Shown: in pieces, positions 31,702 to 39,277 of the stretch
Numbering within the stretch: the stretch's first letter is position 1
Layout: each line of letters starts with the position of its first letter
Origin: Candidatus Wolfebacteria bacterium GW2011_GWE2_44_13
Lineage (GTDB): Bacteria; Patescibacteriota; Minisyncoccia; UBA6257; UBA9933
DNA: 44,715 bases
Direction of reading: 5' to 3'
Assembly (NCBI GenBank): GCA_001000675.1
Contig: LCHW01000004.1
Span: 1-44,715, forward strand
Notes under the pieces: generated by a model
Database searches by the model: none
What the model saw: only the letters and a program-made list of their open reading frames with translations
What the model was told of the DNA's origin: nothing
Translations under genes and position numbers: made by a program

Positions 31702-32004
31702 TTACTCTAAAACTGCAAGTATATCATCCTCGTCTCCAACCATGTACTTTTTACCATCGATCTCAACCTCTGACAACCCATACTTTTTATATAATACTGT
31801 ATCGCCAATTTTTACCGACATTGGAGTGCGCTCTCCTTTTTCGTTTATCTTTCCCTCTCCAACTGCAACAACCTTTCCTGTTGTTGGTTTATTTTCTGCA
31901 CTTTCTGGAATATAAATTCCGCTTTTTGTCATTGTTTCTGCTTCTATCTGTTCAATAAACAAATGGTTTGCTAATGGTTTTATATTCACATACGTAGGAA
32001 GCAT
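31702..32004 (-). CDS. groES: Co-chaperonin GroES (Hsp10)
   Basis: Caps the GroEL cavity. The mobile loop is 'EAETMTKSGIYIPESAENKP', followed by 'GKVVAVGEGKINEKG' and 'VKIGDTVLYKKYGLSEVEID', ending 'GDEDDILAVLE'. The track start (GTG at 32064) adds 20 residues; the ATG at 32004 ('MLPTYVNIKPLANHLF') gives 100 aa, near the usual 95-97. No CIRCE (HrcA) element is seen upstream, so heat-shock control by HrcA is not supported. TATACT at 32116-32121 may be the -10, giving a leader of about 105 nt. Confidence 0.93.
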   Translation of the reverse strand: MLPTYVNIKPLANHLFIEQIEAETMTKSGIYIPESAENKPTTGKVVAVGEGKINEKGERTPMSVKIGDTVLYKKYGLSEVEIDGKKYMVGDEDDILAVLE

Positions 32005-32143
32005 GCGGTACACGGTATGAGGTAGAGAGAAAATCCCTCTTAATTCATACGCTTTCCGCCACACCTCTCAATCTTAGAGTTTATTCGGATAGCCAATCAA
32101 TGACTATATATAGCTAGTATAGCACACCATGGGAGTGAAAAAA

Positions 32144-32163
32144 GAGGCCGGAAAACCGGCCTC
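32144..32163 (-). terminator. Terminator of the DUF5678-like pair
   Basis: GAGGCCGG-AAAA-CCGGCCTC; minus strand continues TTTTTTCAC. Confidence 0.88.
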
Positions 32164-32185
32164 CAATATTTACTTTGCGCTCCAC

Positions 32186-32422
32186 TCATGCGGTCGCAGG
32201 AAAACAGAACCTGTCTTCGAGCGTCACAATTTGCACAATCACATTGTCAAACGATCGGCCGATTGCTCGCAGTGCAGTTCCAAGCTCCTCTGTGGTGGCG
32301 CCTGAGGCAATCACTGGCGACGGATTTCCGTCTTTTGGCCAGCCATCCATGGCAACAATCTTGCCGCGATACATCTCCCAATCTTCCGGAGACATAATCT
32401 GCATTTTTCGGTCAACCATCAT
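32186..32422 (-). CDS. DUF5678-like small protein (78 aa), second of a coupled pair
   Basis: Function unknown. The segment 'WEMYRGKIVAMDGWPKDGN' then 'VIASGATTEELGTALRAIG' resembles DUF5678, a small domain of unknown role. The track ORF (139 aa) reads far into the upstream gene; the ATG at 32422 (or 32419) overlaps the upstream stop as ATGATG and has GGGAG before it, so the two genes are translationally coupled. The pattern WP...AS...A...GR is also present in the upstream gene, so they are probably paralogues. Soluble, no membrane segment. Confidence 0.7.
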   Translation of the reverse strand: MMVDRKMQIMSPEDWEMYRGKIVAMDGWPKDGNPSPVIASGATTEELGTALRAIGRSFDNVIVQIVTLEDRFCFPATA

Positions 32423-32712
32423 CGACGACGCTCCCTTCGTTCGGCAGGTTTGCAAATCTTGAGGATCCACGGGATACGGCTTTCGGGCATGCTGTGTGCG
32501 ACAATACCTATATCGCGCCCGAATTTTATCTTTGCCTGCTGAATCGCGTACCGGGGGTCTTCGTCGGACGCAACTACGGATGCCGATTTTTTCCCAATCG
32601 GCCACTCCTTAATCACAACAACATCACCTTCGTGCTGCCTCGTAGTTTTCTCCGACAATACATGCCACCGGTCTCGAGGGTCTACCTCCGAAGCCTTCAT
32701 TTTTTGCGCCAT
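32419..32712 (-). CDS. DUF5678-like small protein (97 aa), first of a coupled pair
   Basis: Function unknown. The start at 32712 ('MAQKMKASEVDPRDRWHVL') has GGAGGTG at good spacing; the track's start at 32760 does not. Residues 30-80 ('GDVVVIKEWPIGKKSASVVA' and 'AIQQAKIKFGRDIGIVAHSM') align with the downstream protein, implying duplication. The C-terminus is strongly basic ('KPAERRERRR'). Promoter-like TAGACA, 17 bp, CAGAAT is just upstream. Unit placed between rmuC and groES. Confidence 0.7.
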   Translation of the reverse strand: MAQKMKASEVDPRDRWHVLSEKTTRQHEGDVVVIKEWPIGKKSASVVASDEDPRYAIQQAKIKFGRDIGIVAHSMPESRIPWILKICKPAERRERRR

Positions 32713-32788
32713 GACGCACCTCCGCCAATAGAATAGTGTACTAGGCGCATTCTGCCACATTCATTTTTATTTGTCTATACAATAAAAA

Positions 32789-32804
32789 ACTGGCTTTCGC
32801 CAGT
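32789..32804 (-). terminator. Terminator of rmuC
   Basis: ACTGGC-TTTC-GCCAGT; minus strand continues TTTTTTATT. 5 nt past the stop. Confidence 0.85.
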
Positions 32805-32808
32805 GTTT

Positions 32809-33906
32809 TTACTCCCCCGTTTGAGGCTTGTTGATTGCCAACGGCTCAATACCGAGTGACTCTCCCTCGGTTATTTTTACCACATCCTTATCAATCTTTT
32901 TGAGCTCTTTATATGCTGCGTCGTAATGGTTTACCGTTGTACCCAACGTTGTACCAAGCTTTTGCATATACATATCATAGCTCGCAATATGTTTTCCTAA
33001 ATCTTCCACACGCTTGCGAATTTCTTTTGCGCTTTCTTCTATCTTGAATGCACGGAACCCATAGAGCACTGACTGTAAATAGGCAGCGAAGGTTGTCGGG
33101 GAAACAATAATGACGTTCTTTTCCTTATATGCATAATCGATTAAGCTACGGGTGTTTACCTTTACCGCACCCACTTCGTTAATCAGCAGATCATAATAGA
33201 TTCCTTCGGCAGGAATGTACATAAAGGCAAATGGCAACGTTCCTTCACTTGGGCGAATATACTTCGCCGTCTCATCAATGCGCTTCTTTAAATCATTCTT
33301 AAATTCCTTTTCCAACTCTTCCTTTTTTGTTTCATCCGTTTCGTCGATAATGCGAATGTAGTTATCGAGCGAGAATTTTGCGTCCACAGGAATCATACCG
33401 TCCTTAGTTATGATCGCGGCATCCACCTTTTCCTTGTTTGCAAACTCATATTGTATTTTGTAGGCAGTGGGCGGAAGAATATTACTCATCACAAGCTCCA
33501 AACTTGCCTCGCCTAAGTTTCCTCGCTGTTTTTGATTCTTCAAAACCTTTTCAAGGTTCTTCAACTGATCTGCGATCGTAAATACCTGCTTATTCGATTC
33601 TTGCACTTGTGCAATTTGCTCGGTGATATCCTTTACCAGCTTTTGCGATTCTGTAAATTGTGTTCGTACTGCGGCCTGCATTTCATCGCGCGATCGTGCA
33701 AACGTTGTTTGCATCTCTTCTCGAGAATGCGACAGCTTCGTATCAAGCATTTTTGCAATATCGTTGATTTGCGACTGTAGCATCATCATTGATTGGTCAT
33801 CTTTCTTTTCTGACTGTGGAGCAAACTTTTTTAGTAAAAAATACACCGCGCTGATAACAACGCCGGCAAAGACAACTAAGGAAAGAATTAGAATCGTACT
33901 ATTCAT
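32809..33906 (-). CDS. rmuC: DNA recombination protein RmuC
   Basis: Family implicated in limiting inverted-repeat-mediated rearrangement; predicted nuclease-like fold. 365 aa: one N-terminal membrane anchor ('ILILSLVVFAGVVISAVYFL'), a long coiled coil (35-120), then the conserved domain 'NQKQRGNLGEASLELVMSNI', 'VDAAIITKDGMIPVDAKFSL', 'PFAFMYIPAEGIYYDLLINE' and 'VIIVSPTTFAAYLQSVLYGF'. A TATAAT box lies about 10 nt before the ATG. Divergent from the metal ABC transporter. Interesting in a genome full of inverted repeats. Confidence 0.95.
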   Translation of the reverse strand: MNSTILILSLVVFAGVVISAVYFLLKKFAPQSEKKDDQSMMMLQSQINDIAKMLDTKLSHSREEMQTTFARSRDEMQAAVRTQFTESQKLVKDITEQIAQVQESNKQVFTIADQLKNLEKVLKNQKQRGNLGEASLELVMSNILPPTAYKIQYEFANKEKVDAAIITKDGMIPVDAKFSLDNYIRIIDETDETKKEELEKEFKNDLKKRIDETAKYIRPSEGTLPFAFMYIPAEGIYYDLLINEVGAVKVNTRSLIDYAYKEKNVIIVSPTTFAAYLQSVLYGFRAFKIEESAKEIRKRVEDLGKHIASYDMYMQKLGTTLGTTVNHYDAAYKELKKIDKDVVKITEGESLGIEPLAINKPQTGE

Positions 33907-33946
33907 GTGTTTTGAAATTATACCTGTTTCACGCCTCTATTTATGC

Positions 33947-33952
33947 TATACT
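33947..33952 (+). promoter_or_regulatory. -10 box of the metal ABC transporter operon, near-leaderless
   Basis: TATACT 9 nt before the ATG at 33962, with CTGTTT 17 bp upstream as a weak -35. Confidence 0.5.
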
Positions 33953-33961
33953 ACCATATAT

Positions 33962-34681
33962 ATGGATATCCTTACAGTTCGCGACCTGACCGTCGGGAAA
34001 AAATCATCTCCTGTTATTGAGAAACTCGATTTCTCTGTTGCTCAGGGAGAAACACTTGCTATTATTGGCCCAAATGGCGCCGGCAAAACAACATTATTCA
34101 AGGCTCTTCTTGGCCTTACTCCTTATTCCGGTTCAGTTACGTGGGCGCCCAATGTAAAAATTGGCTATGTCCCTCAGCGCATGGAAATCGAAACAGATAT
34201 CCCCCTTACGGTTGAGGAATTTTTTAAACTCCATGGCTCAGTAGCAACGCCTGAAAAAATTCGCGAGATACTTAACTATGTACAGCTTGATACTCCGATT
34301 CTCAAATCAGGCTTCGGAGAAATATCCGTTGGCCAACGTCAGCGTATTTTAGTGGGGTGGTCTATTATGGATAATCCAAACGTCCTTCTTTTTGATGAGC
34401 CAACCGCTGATGTTGATATCTTTGGACAAGAATCAATCTACAAAATGATTTCGCATTTACATAAAACATTAGGACTTACGGTTATTCTTATTTCCCATGA
34501 TCTTTCGATTGTGTACCAATACGCAAACAACGTCCTCTGTCTTAACCATCAAAAGCTTTGTTATGGCATCCCCGATGAAATGCTGCAAGCAGAACATTTG
34601 CAGTCGCTCTACGGCGGTGAACGAGGACTCTATAAGCACGACCATGGCAACGAAAAAGCTCATAACCATACTTCATCATGA
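33962..34681 (+). CDS. Metal ABC transporter ATPase (ZnuC/MntB-like)
   Basis: Drives import of Zn2+ or Mn2+. 239 aa from the ATG at 33962 ('MDILTVRDLTVGKKSSPVIE'); the 352-aa track ORF reads through the rmuC promoter region, so its start is rejected. Walker A 'GPNGAGKTTLFKAL', signature 'EISVGQRQRILVGWSIM', Walker B 'VLLFDEPTADVDIF' and switch His 'VILISHDLS' are all present. The His-containing tail 'LYKHDHGNEKAHNHTSS' could bind metal. The stop overlaps the permease start by 4 nt. No solute-binding protein (ZnuA) gene is nearby. Confidence 0.93.
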   Translation: MDILTVRDLTVGKKSSPVIEKLDFSVAQGETLAIIGPNGAGKTTLFKALLGLTPYSGSVTWAPNVKIGYVPQRMEIETDIPLTVEEFFKLHGSVATPEKIREILNYVQLDTPILKSGFGEISVGQRQRILVGWSIMDNPNVLLFDEPTADVDIFGQESIYKMISHLHKTLGLTVILISHDLSIVYQYANNVLCLNHQKLCYGIPDEMLQAEHLQSLYGGERGLYKHDHGNEKAHNHTSS

Positions 34682-35457
34682 CCTTTGACGCACCCTTTTT
34701 CCAAATACTCATTACTGCGGTTTTTGTAGCTGCAAGCGCAGGACTACTCGGAAGCTTTGTGATTCTCAAGCGCATGGCGCTTGTCGGTGACGCACTCTCG
34801 CATGTTGCTCTCCCTGGTATCGCGCTTGGATTAACCTTCCATATTAACCCATTCATCGGGGCATTCACAACACTATTTATTGCTGTTGTCGGTATCTGGC
34901 TCCTTAAATATGAAACCGAGCTGCCAGTCGACACTTTAGTCGGTATTCTTTTCACCTCCAGCCTTGCGCTCGGTATTCTCTTTATTCCTGAGCAAGAACT
35001 ACTCGAAGCGCTCTTTGGTGATATTAGTGCGCTCGGCACGATAGAATCTATTAGCTCTGTTCTTTTATCGATTGGCATCATCACTGCATTACTCGCCATT
35101 CATAAAAAGCTTGCCCTCAGTATGCTTTCCGAAGAACTGGCGCATTCGGTCGGTATCAAAAACCGTGCACTCGATTTTATCTATCTATTCATCTTCGCGT
35201 TGTCCATCGCGCTCGGTATTAAATTTGTTGGGGCACTCCTTATGGGATCGCTCGTTATCATCCCTGCGGCGGCGGCGAAAAATATCAGCCGCAGCTTACA
35301 TGGATTTATGCTCGCGAGTGTTTCGTTTGGCGTGATTTCTGCAATCGGTGGAGTCCTTCTCTCTGAATTTCTCGCTGTTGCTCCTGGACCACTCTTTATT
35401 CTTTCCAGTGCTATTCTGTTTATTATTTCGCTCATCGTACGAAAAATAAGACAATAA
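34678..35457 (+). CDS. Metal ABC transporter permease (ABC-3 family)
   Basis: Membrane partner of the ATPase. 259 aa with about eight to nine helices. Conserved ABC-3 features: 'GSFVILKRMALVGDALSHVA', 'LPVDTLVGILFTSSLALG', 'LGIKFVGALLMGSLVIIPAA'. The ATG overlaps the ATPase gene (ATGA). The operon ends at the terminator at 35471. The binding protein must be encoded elsewhere. Confidence 0.94.
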   Translation: MTFDAPFFQILITAVFVAASAGLLGSFVILKRMALVGDALSHVALPGIALGLTFHINPFIGAFTTLFIAVVGIWLLKYETELPVDTLVGILFTSSLALGILFIPEQELLEALFGDISALGTIESISSVLLSIGIITALLAIHKKLALSMLSEELAHSVGIKNRALDFIYLFIFALSIALGIKFVGALLMGSLVIIPAAAAKNISRSLHGFMLASVSFGVISAIGGVLLSEFLAVAPGPLFILSSAILFIISLIVRKIRQ

Positions 35458-35470
35458 AGACCTCCAATTT

Positions 35471-35504
35471 AAAAAACGCTCATCGACATCGATGAGCGTT
35501 TTTT
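35471..35504. terminator. Bidirectional terminator between convergent operons
   Basis: AAAAAACGCTCATCG-ACAT-CGATGAGCGTTTTTT; serves the permease gene and yggU-like gene. Confidence 0.95.
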
Positions 35505-35730
35505 AATTCCATCCAATTTCAACAATTTTCTTCTTTCCAAAATAGCCGCCCGTGATGCTCACTTCGGACTTCGTTACATTAAAATATTCTGCGAGTGCGT
35601 TTACAACCGCAATGTTTGCCTTTCCTTGAATAGGCGTCGCTTTTACACTTACCTTATATTCGGTTTCGCTTATTTTTTCCACCCCTTGCTCTTTGGCGTT
35701 CGTTTTTACTGTGATATATATTTTTATCAT
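35503..35730 (-). CDS. DUF167/YggU family protein
   Basis: Small conserved protein of unknown function. 75 aa: 'KIYITVKTNAKEQGVEKISE', 'KVSVKATPIQGKANIAVVNA' and 'VTKSEVSITGGYFGKKKIVE', the family's usual regions (T-P-x-x-GKAN). The start overlaps the DUF5654 stop by 4 nt, so translation is coupled. Confidence 0.93.
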   Translation of the reverse strand: MIKIYITVKTNAKEQGVEKISETEYKVSVKATPIQGKANIAVVNALAEYFNVTKSEVSITGGYFGKKKIVEIGWN

Positions 35731-36038
35731 TTTACCGCTTCCTCTTTTTTACTTATCTCTTCTTCGCTCTTAAAGAATTTTTCGAACTTAACCATGATTA
35801 CAACCACGATTGCGGTAATAATAACCGCGTACCAAACCTTTGCCCATGTGGAATCGCTTGATATTGGGAAATAGTGATCTATCAATCCTTTAATTGCATC
35901 GTTCCATGCAAGACCAGCAACCAACCCAAGTGCAGCGGCGATATAGCCCCATACCTTTTCCCGCGCTGTTTTTCGCATTGCTTCCACATCATTGCCTACC
36001 ATTTTTTGTACGTTTCGTATTTGATCCATTGGTTCCAT
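35727..36038 (-). CDS. DUF5654 family membrane protein
   Basis: Unknown function. 103 aa from ATG 36038 (or 36029); the track ORF begins inside the kinase terminator and is rejected. Two membrane segments: 'VWGYIAAALGLVAGLAWNDA' and 'VWYAVIITAIVVVIMVKFEK'; the cytoplasmic tail is charged. TATACT lies 8 nt before the ATG at 36038, so the mRNA is probably leaderless. I associate DUF5654 with CPR bacteria and archaea. Confidence 0.85.
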   Translation of the reverse strand: MEPMDQIRNVQKMVGNDVEAMRKTAREKVWGYIAAALGLVAGLAWNDAIKGLIDHYFPISSDSTWAKVWYAVIITAIVVVIMVKFEKFFKSEEEISKKEEAVK

Positions 36039-36046
36039 ATAGATAT

Positions 36047-36052
36047 AGTATA
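36047..36052 (-). promoter_or_regulatory. -10 box of the DUF5654 operon, near-leaderless
   Basis: Minus strand TATACT, 8 nt before the ATG at 36038. Confidence 0.5.
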
Positions 36053-36074
36053 TATCTTTTTTTTCGCATAACAA

Positions 36075-36103
36075 AAGCCCCACATCATGATGATGCGGGG
36101 CTT
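36075..36103 (-). terminator. Terminator of the histidine kinase gene
   Basis: AAGCCCCACATCAT-G-ATGATGCGGGGCTT type hairpin; minus strand continues TTGTTATGC. T-run is modest. Confidence 0.75.
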
Positions 36104-36112
36104 GACCCTCTT

Positions 36113-37315
36113 TTATAACGGAAGGGTGATTTCGAAAACCGTTTGCTCTGTCGTACTCATCACAACCCGAGCAGTACCTCCGTGTAGCTCGGCGGATTGC
36201 CGTACGTTCGGAAGCCCCAGCCCTGTTCCACCCGACTTCGTCGTGTAAAACGGGGAAAAGATTGTCTCCCAATCATTCGGCGGGATTATCTTTCCGTTAT
36301 TTGCGCATGTTATGACCGCGCATTTTTTCCTGCGCATTAGCTTTGTGGTCACAACGATACGTCTGTCTTCCAGAGCTACCTCCTCTGTTTCCTGCTCTGC
36401 ATTGCGAACAAGATCAATAGTAGCAAACCCGATGCGCACTGGGTCGACCATAACGAAAATTTCGCTGAGCGCTGGGTCTAAAATTATCTCAACGCCCTGC
36501 ATATCCCCTACCGTTGATAGCACTCGCTCCTCAATAAGAGCGTTTAGACGCACTGGTTCAGGATACACTTCTTTCGGGTTTGCAAACCGAAGCAGGTCAT
36601 TCGTAAAAACCTCGAGCTCCTCAGCTCCCCGTAGCGACGCTTCAATATTTTCACGCGTCGCTCTGTATTTTTTCGCTTTATGTGCTTTCTCCGCCCTTCG
36701 CGCATACCCCACAACAATAGTAAGTGCATTGCGAAATTTATGTGCAAGGTCTGCCTCGTTCCTCCCGAGCACACAGGCTCGCTCTGCTTGCATTGTCTTT
36801 GCTTCATTGCGGCGGCGCTCATACTCGCTTCCTATTGCTCCTGCTGCAAGATTTGCCAGCATCCCCACTAAGTCAGCGGGTAGCTGCACTTCTTCATGCC
36901 CTCGAGAAAAGTCGAGGGCGAGAATACCTATCGTATCCCCGTGATACGTGAGCGGAATGAATAGAATCTTTGCTAGGTCGTAGGTATAAGCCAACCCTCT
37001 CATATATTCGACTCGCTCATCCTCTCTCGGGTTGTCTATAACAACCATTTCTCCGTTTTTGATAACGCTCCTCAAGAAGTTTTCACCAATTGCAGGTGTC
37101 ACTACCATATTAACACCATGCCCCCCTGTAGGACACCCCGCCTTGATAACAAACTCCCCTTTCTGATTCTCGATCATAATACATGACCGAGCAGCCCCTG
37201 TTAGTTGGCTGAGGCTATTCACAATAATCTCAAGCGACTTCCTGTAATCCCGTGAAGTAATGAGTTGCTCAGCTATCGCAACGACAGCTTTAATGAGGTC
37301 AAGCTCCTTGTTCAT
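36113..37315 (-). CDS. Soluble GAF-domain histidine kinase, orphan
   Basis: Predicted sensor kinase with no membrane segment. An N-terminal GAF domain (about 20-175: 'LEIIVNSLSQLTGAARSCIM', 'KILFIPLTYHGDTIGILALD') is followed by a helical region with the phospho-acceptor His in 'LAHKFRNALTIVVGYARRAE', N box 'DLVRNAEQETEEV' and G boxes 'FSPFYTTKSGGTGLGLPNVR'. The track start (37375) falls on the -10 box; the ATG at 37315 with AAGGTGG is best, 37351 is possible. 400 aa. No response regulator is near. Own promoter and terminator; GC higher than neighbours. Confidence 0.88.
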   Translation of the reverse strand: MNKELDLIKAVVAIAEQLITSRDYRKSLEIIVNSLSQLTGAARSCIMIENQKGEFVIKAGCPTGGHGVNMVVTPAIGENFLRSVIKNGEMVVIDNPREDERVEYMRGLAYTYDLAKILFIPLTYHGDTIGILALDFSRGHEEVQLPADLVGMLANLAAGAIGSEYERRRNEAKTMQAERACVLGRNEADLAHKFRNALTIVVGYARRAEKAHKAKKYRATRENIEASLRGAEELEVFTNDLLRFANPKEVYPEPVRLNALIEERVLSTVGDMQGVEIILDPALSEIFVMVDPVRIGFATIDLVRNAEQETEEVALEDRRIVVTTKLMRRKKCAVITCANNGKIIPPNDWETIFSPFYTTKSGGTGLGLPNVRQSAELHGGTARVVMSTTEQTVFEITLPL

Positions 37316-37370
37316 ATAATCCACCTTTTCCTTATGAGTTGTTAATGTCATGGCTACTGCCTCTAACCCA

Positions 37371-37399
37371 CTCATACACCATTTCGTCTATATACGCAA
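37371..37399 (-). promoter_or_regulatory. Promoter of the histidine kinase gene
   Basis: Minus strand TTGCGT, 17 bp, TATGAG. Confidence 0.55.
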
Positions 37400-37419
37400 G
37401 CCCCGCTTTTTTCGTACTA

Positions 37420-37452
37420 AAAACCGCCTTCTTTTTAAGATTAGGCGGTTTT
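37420..37452 (-). terminator. Terminator after the PAP2 gene
   Basis: AAAACCGCCT/AGGCGGTTTT with a 13-nt loop, at the end of the tpiA/PAP2 operon. Confidence 0.8.
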
Positions 37453-37456
37453 CATT

Positions 37457-38014
37457 TTATTCTCCTTCTTTGTCTAATTCCTCTACTAATTCACTTTCTT
37501 CCTTAAATAGAAAGTGCTTTACGATGTATGATACACCCACTCCGAGGATAATTCCTGCGATAATATCAGTCGGCCAATGTACTGCTCCATACACGCGTGC
37601 AGCGCCTACGGCGATGACCGAACATAAATATATCCATCCCCACTTTTTATTTAGATACCACACTGGCAATATAAGGGTTGCTAGCAGTGCCATATGTCCC
37701 GAAGGGAATGCTGTAGTTGCGGTATGATTAAACACTGGTTCGATTTCTAACGCAACAAACGGTCTTGTTCGCTGATAAAAGAAGTGGATTGCTTGTGCAA
37801 TAATACCGCGCGAAACAATCGTTGCGAGCACAACCCATGCAAATGCATACGCTCGCTTTTTTCGATCTTTTTCGTTAAACAATAATACGACTAAAAACGC
37901 GCAGAGTAAGTATGCAACATAGATTGCAAAAAATATCACAAGCCAGTCGAGCAAAAACCACTTCCCTGCCGGAATATGTATGAAGTTGAATATCGTTAAA
38001 TCAAACGAGTTCAT
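37457..38014 (-). CDS. PAP2 superfamily phosphatase (undecaprenyl-diphosphatase-like)
   Basis: Integral membrane phosphatase, probably recycling undecaprenyl diphosphate for wall synthesis. 185 aa, about five helices. The three PAP2 motifs are present: 'YQRTRPF' (with the acidic lead-in reduced), 'FPSGHMALLATLI' and 'ARVYGAVHWPTDIIAG' (R-x5-H-x3-D). An acidic tail ends the protein. Its ATG overlaps the tpiA stop by 4 nt. Confidence 0.9.
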   Translation of the reverse strand: MNSFDLTIFNFIHIPAGKWFLLDWLVIFFAIYVAYLLCAFLVVLLFNEKDRKKRAYAFAWVVLATIVSRGIIAQAIHFFYQRTRPFVALEIEPVFNHTATTAFPSGHMALLATLILPVWYLNKKWGWIYLCSVIAVGAARVYGAVHWPTDIIAGIILGVGVSYIVKHFLFKEESELVEELDKEGE

Positions 38015-38787
38015 AGATTTGATACTATTGCTACTATTTTTTTAAATTCCTTTTTATCGACACTTGCTCCACCTACAAGTGCTCCGTCAATCGCTTCTTG
38101 CTCAACAAATCCAGTTATGTTCTTGCTATTTACCGACCCTCCATACAATACCCGGACGGTTGGCACAGCATAATCCGCAGCGAGAATTGATTTTATATAG
38201 GAAATTACTTCAACTGCGTCTTCTGGTGTTTCTTCATGATTTTTTTCGCCGCTCGTGCTAATTGCCCAAATCGGCTCATAGGCAATGACAATCTTTTTTG
38301 ATTGTAGTAATGGCGCTCTCATATCGCGAAACGCACCATCAAGCTGCTTGCGAATATATTGTTTTACCGCTGCTTTTCCTTTTGATCGAATTGTCATCGG
38401 TTCTCCAACACAAAGCACCCCCACAAGCCCTGCCTTTATCGCAGTTGCTAATTTCGCTCCGATCATTGCATCGGTTTCTTGCAGATACTGTCTTCGCTCA
38501 GAATGTCCTACGATGACATACGTGACGCCGAGCTTTTTAAGCATTGACGCTGAGATTTCTCCCGTATATGCTCCTCCCTTGCTCGGATCTTCCCAGTATA
38601 CATCCTGCGCGCCAATTTTAATTTCCGGAGATGTGAGGCATGCAACATGCTCAATAAATACAAACGGAGGTGCAAGTACGATATCAATATTGCTTTGAGC
38701 ATCTTCTACCACGTCAACTAATACGCCCGCTTCCCGCAGGGTTAATGGATGCATTTTCCAGTTTGCAATGATGAGTTTTTTTGCCAT
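38011..38787 (-). CDS. tpiA: Triosephosphate isomerase
   Basis: Glycolysis: interconverts dihydroxyacetone phosphate and glyceraldehyde 3-phosphate. 258 aa. Catalytic residues: 'IIANWKMHPLTL' (Asn, Lys), 'VIVGHSERRQYL' (His) and 'VIAYEPIWAI' (Glu); phosphate-binding loop 'VRVLYGGSVNSKN' and 'GALVGGAS'. In an operon with the Nudix gene (1-nt gap) and the PAP2 gene (4-nt overlap). No SD. Confidence 0.98.
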   Translation of the reverse strand: MAKKLIIANWKMHPLTLREAGVLVDVVEDAQSNIDIVLAPPFVFIEHVACLTSPEIKIGAQDVYWEDPSKGGAYTGEISASMLKKLGVTYVIVGHSERRQYLQETDAMIGAKLATAIKAGLVGVLCVGEPMTIRSKGKAAVKQYIRKQLDGAFRDMRAPLLQSKKIVIAYEPIWAISTSGEKNHEETPEDAVEVISYIKSILAADYAVPTVRVLYGGSVNSKNITGFVEQEAIDGALVGGASVDKKEFKKIVAIVSNL

Positions 38788-38788
38788 A

Positions 38789-39220
38789 TTATTTCAATTC
38801 ATTAAAAACATCTATAATTTGCTTCGATGGGAAATACATCGGCTCTGGTAGATGGTCGAGATCGAACCACTTCCACTCCACTATCTCGTCCGGCTCTCTA
38901 ACCTCTGCCTCCCCTATAAAATCGCCACAGGTAAAGCCGAGTGTTACAAAGTGGGCTGTCTCAACAATATTATTTGTCGTACTGATGTGTTTTAGCTCTT
39001 CTTTATTAATAGTAATACCTGTTTCTTCCATGACCTCACGATACGCCCCATCTTCAAATGTTTCCTGAAAATGTAGCTTCCCGCCCGGCATTGTCCACTT
39101 TCCCGCTCCATCGAGTTCACTCTGCGCTTTCTCAGGGTCATCATGGCGCTTCCCTAATAAAATTTTATCGCCTTTCATTAGCATAATGCCAAATCCAACG
39201 CCTGGTTTTTTATTTTCCAT
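38789..39220 (-). CDS. Nudix hydrolase
   Basis: Hydrolyses a nucleoside diphosphate linked to another moiety. 143 aa. The Nudix box 'GGKLHFQETFEDGAYREVME' continues ETGI and fits G-x5-E-x7-RE-U-x-EE-x-G-U. 'GKWTMPGGKLHF' and 'EWKWFDLDHLPEPMYFPSKQ' recall the MutT/NUDT15-like group. First gene of the Nudix-tpiA-PAP2 operon; no SD. Confidence 0.93.
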   Translation of the reverse strand: MENKKPGVGFGIMLMKGDKILLGKRHDDPEKAQSELDGAGKWTMPGGKLHFQETFEDGAYREVMEETGITINKEELKHISTTNNIVETAHFVTLGFTCGDFIGEAEVREPDEIVEWKWFDLDHLPEPMYFPSKQIIDVFNELK

Positions 39221-39240
39221 ATGTTTATTTACATAAAGTT

Positions 39241-39266
39241 GGATTCCCGCCTCCGCGGGAATGACA
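39241..39266. repeat. dRS3-like palindromic repeat, single copy
   Basis: GG-ATTCCCGCCTCCGCGGGAAT-GACA in the short gap between valS and the Nudix gene. Confidence 0.88.
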
Positions 39267-39277
39267 ACTAATAGATT

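Noticed and set aside
32065-32185. CIRCE/HrcA operator upstream of groES
   Set aside because: No TTAGCACTC-N9-GAGTGCTAA or near match on either strand.
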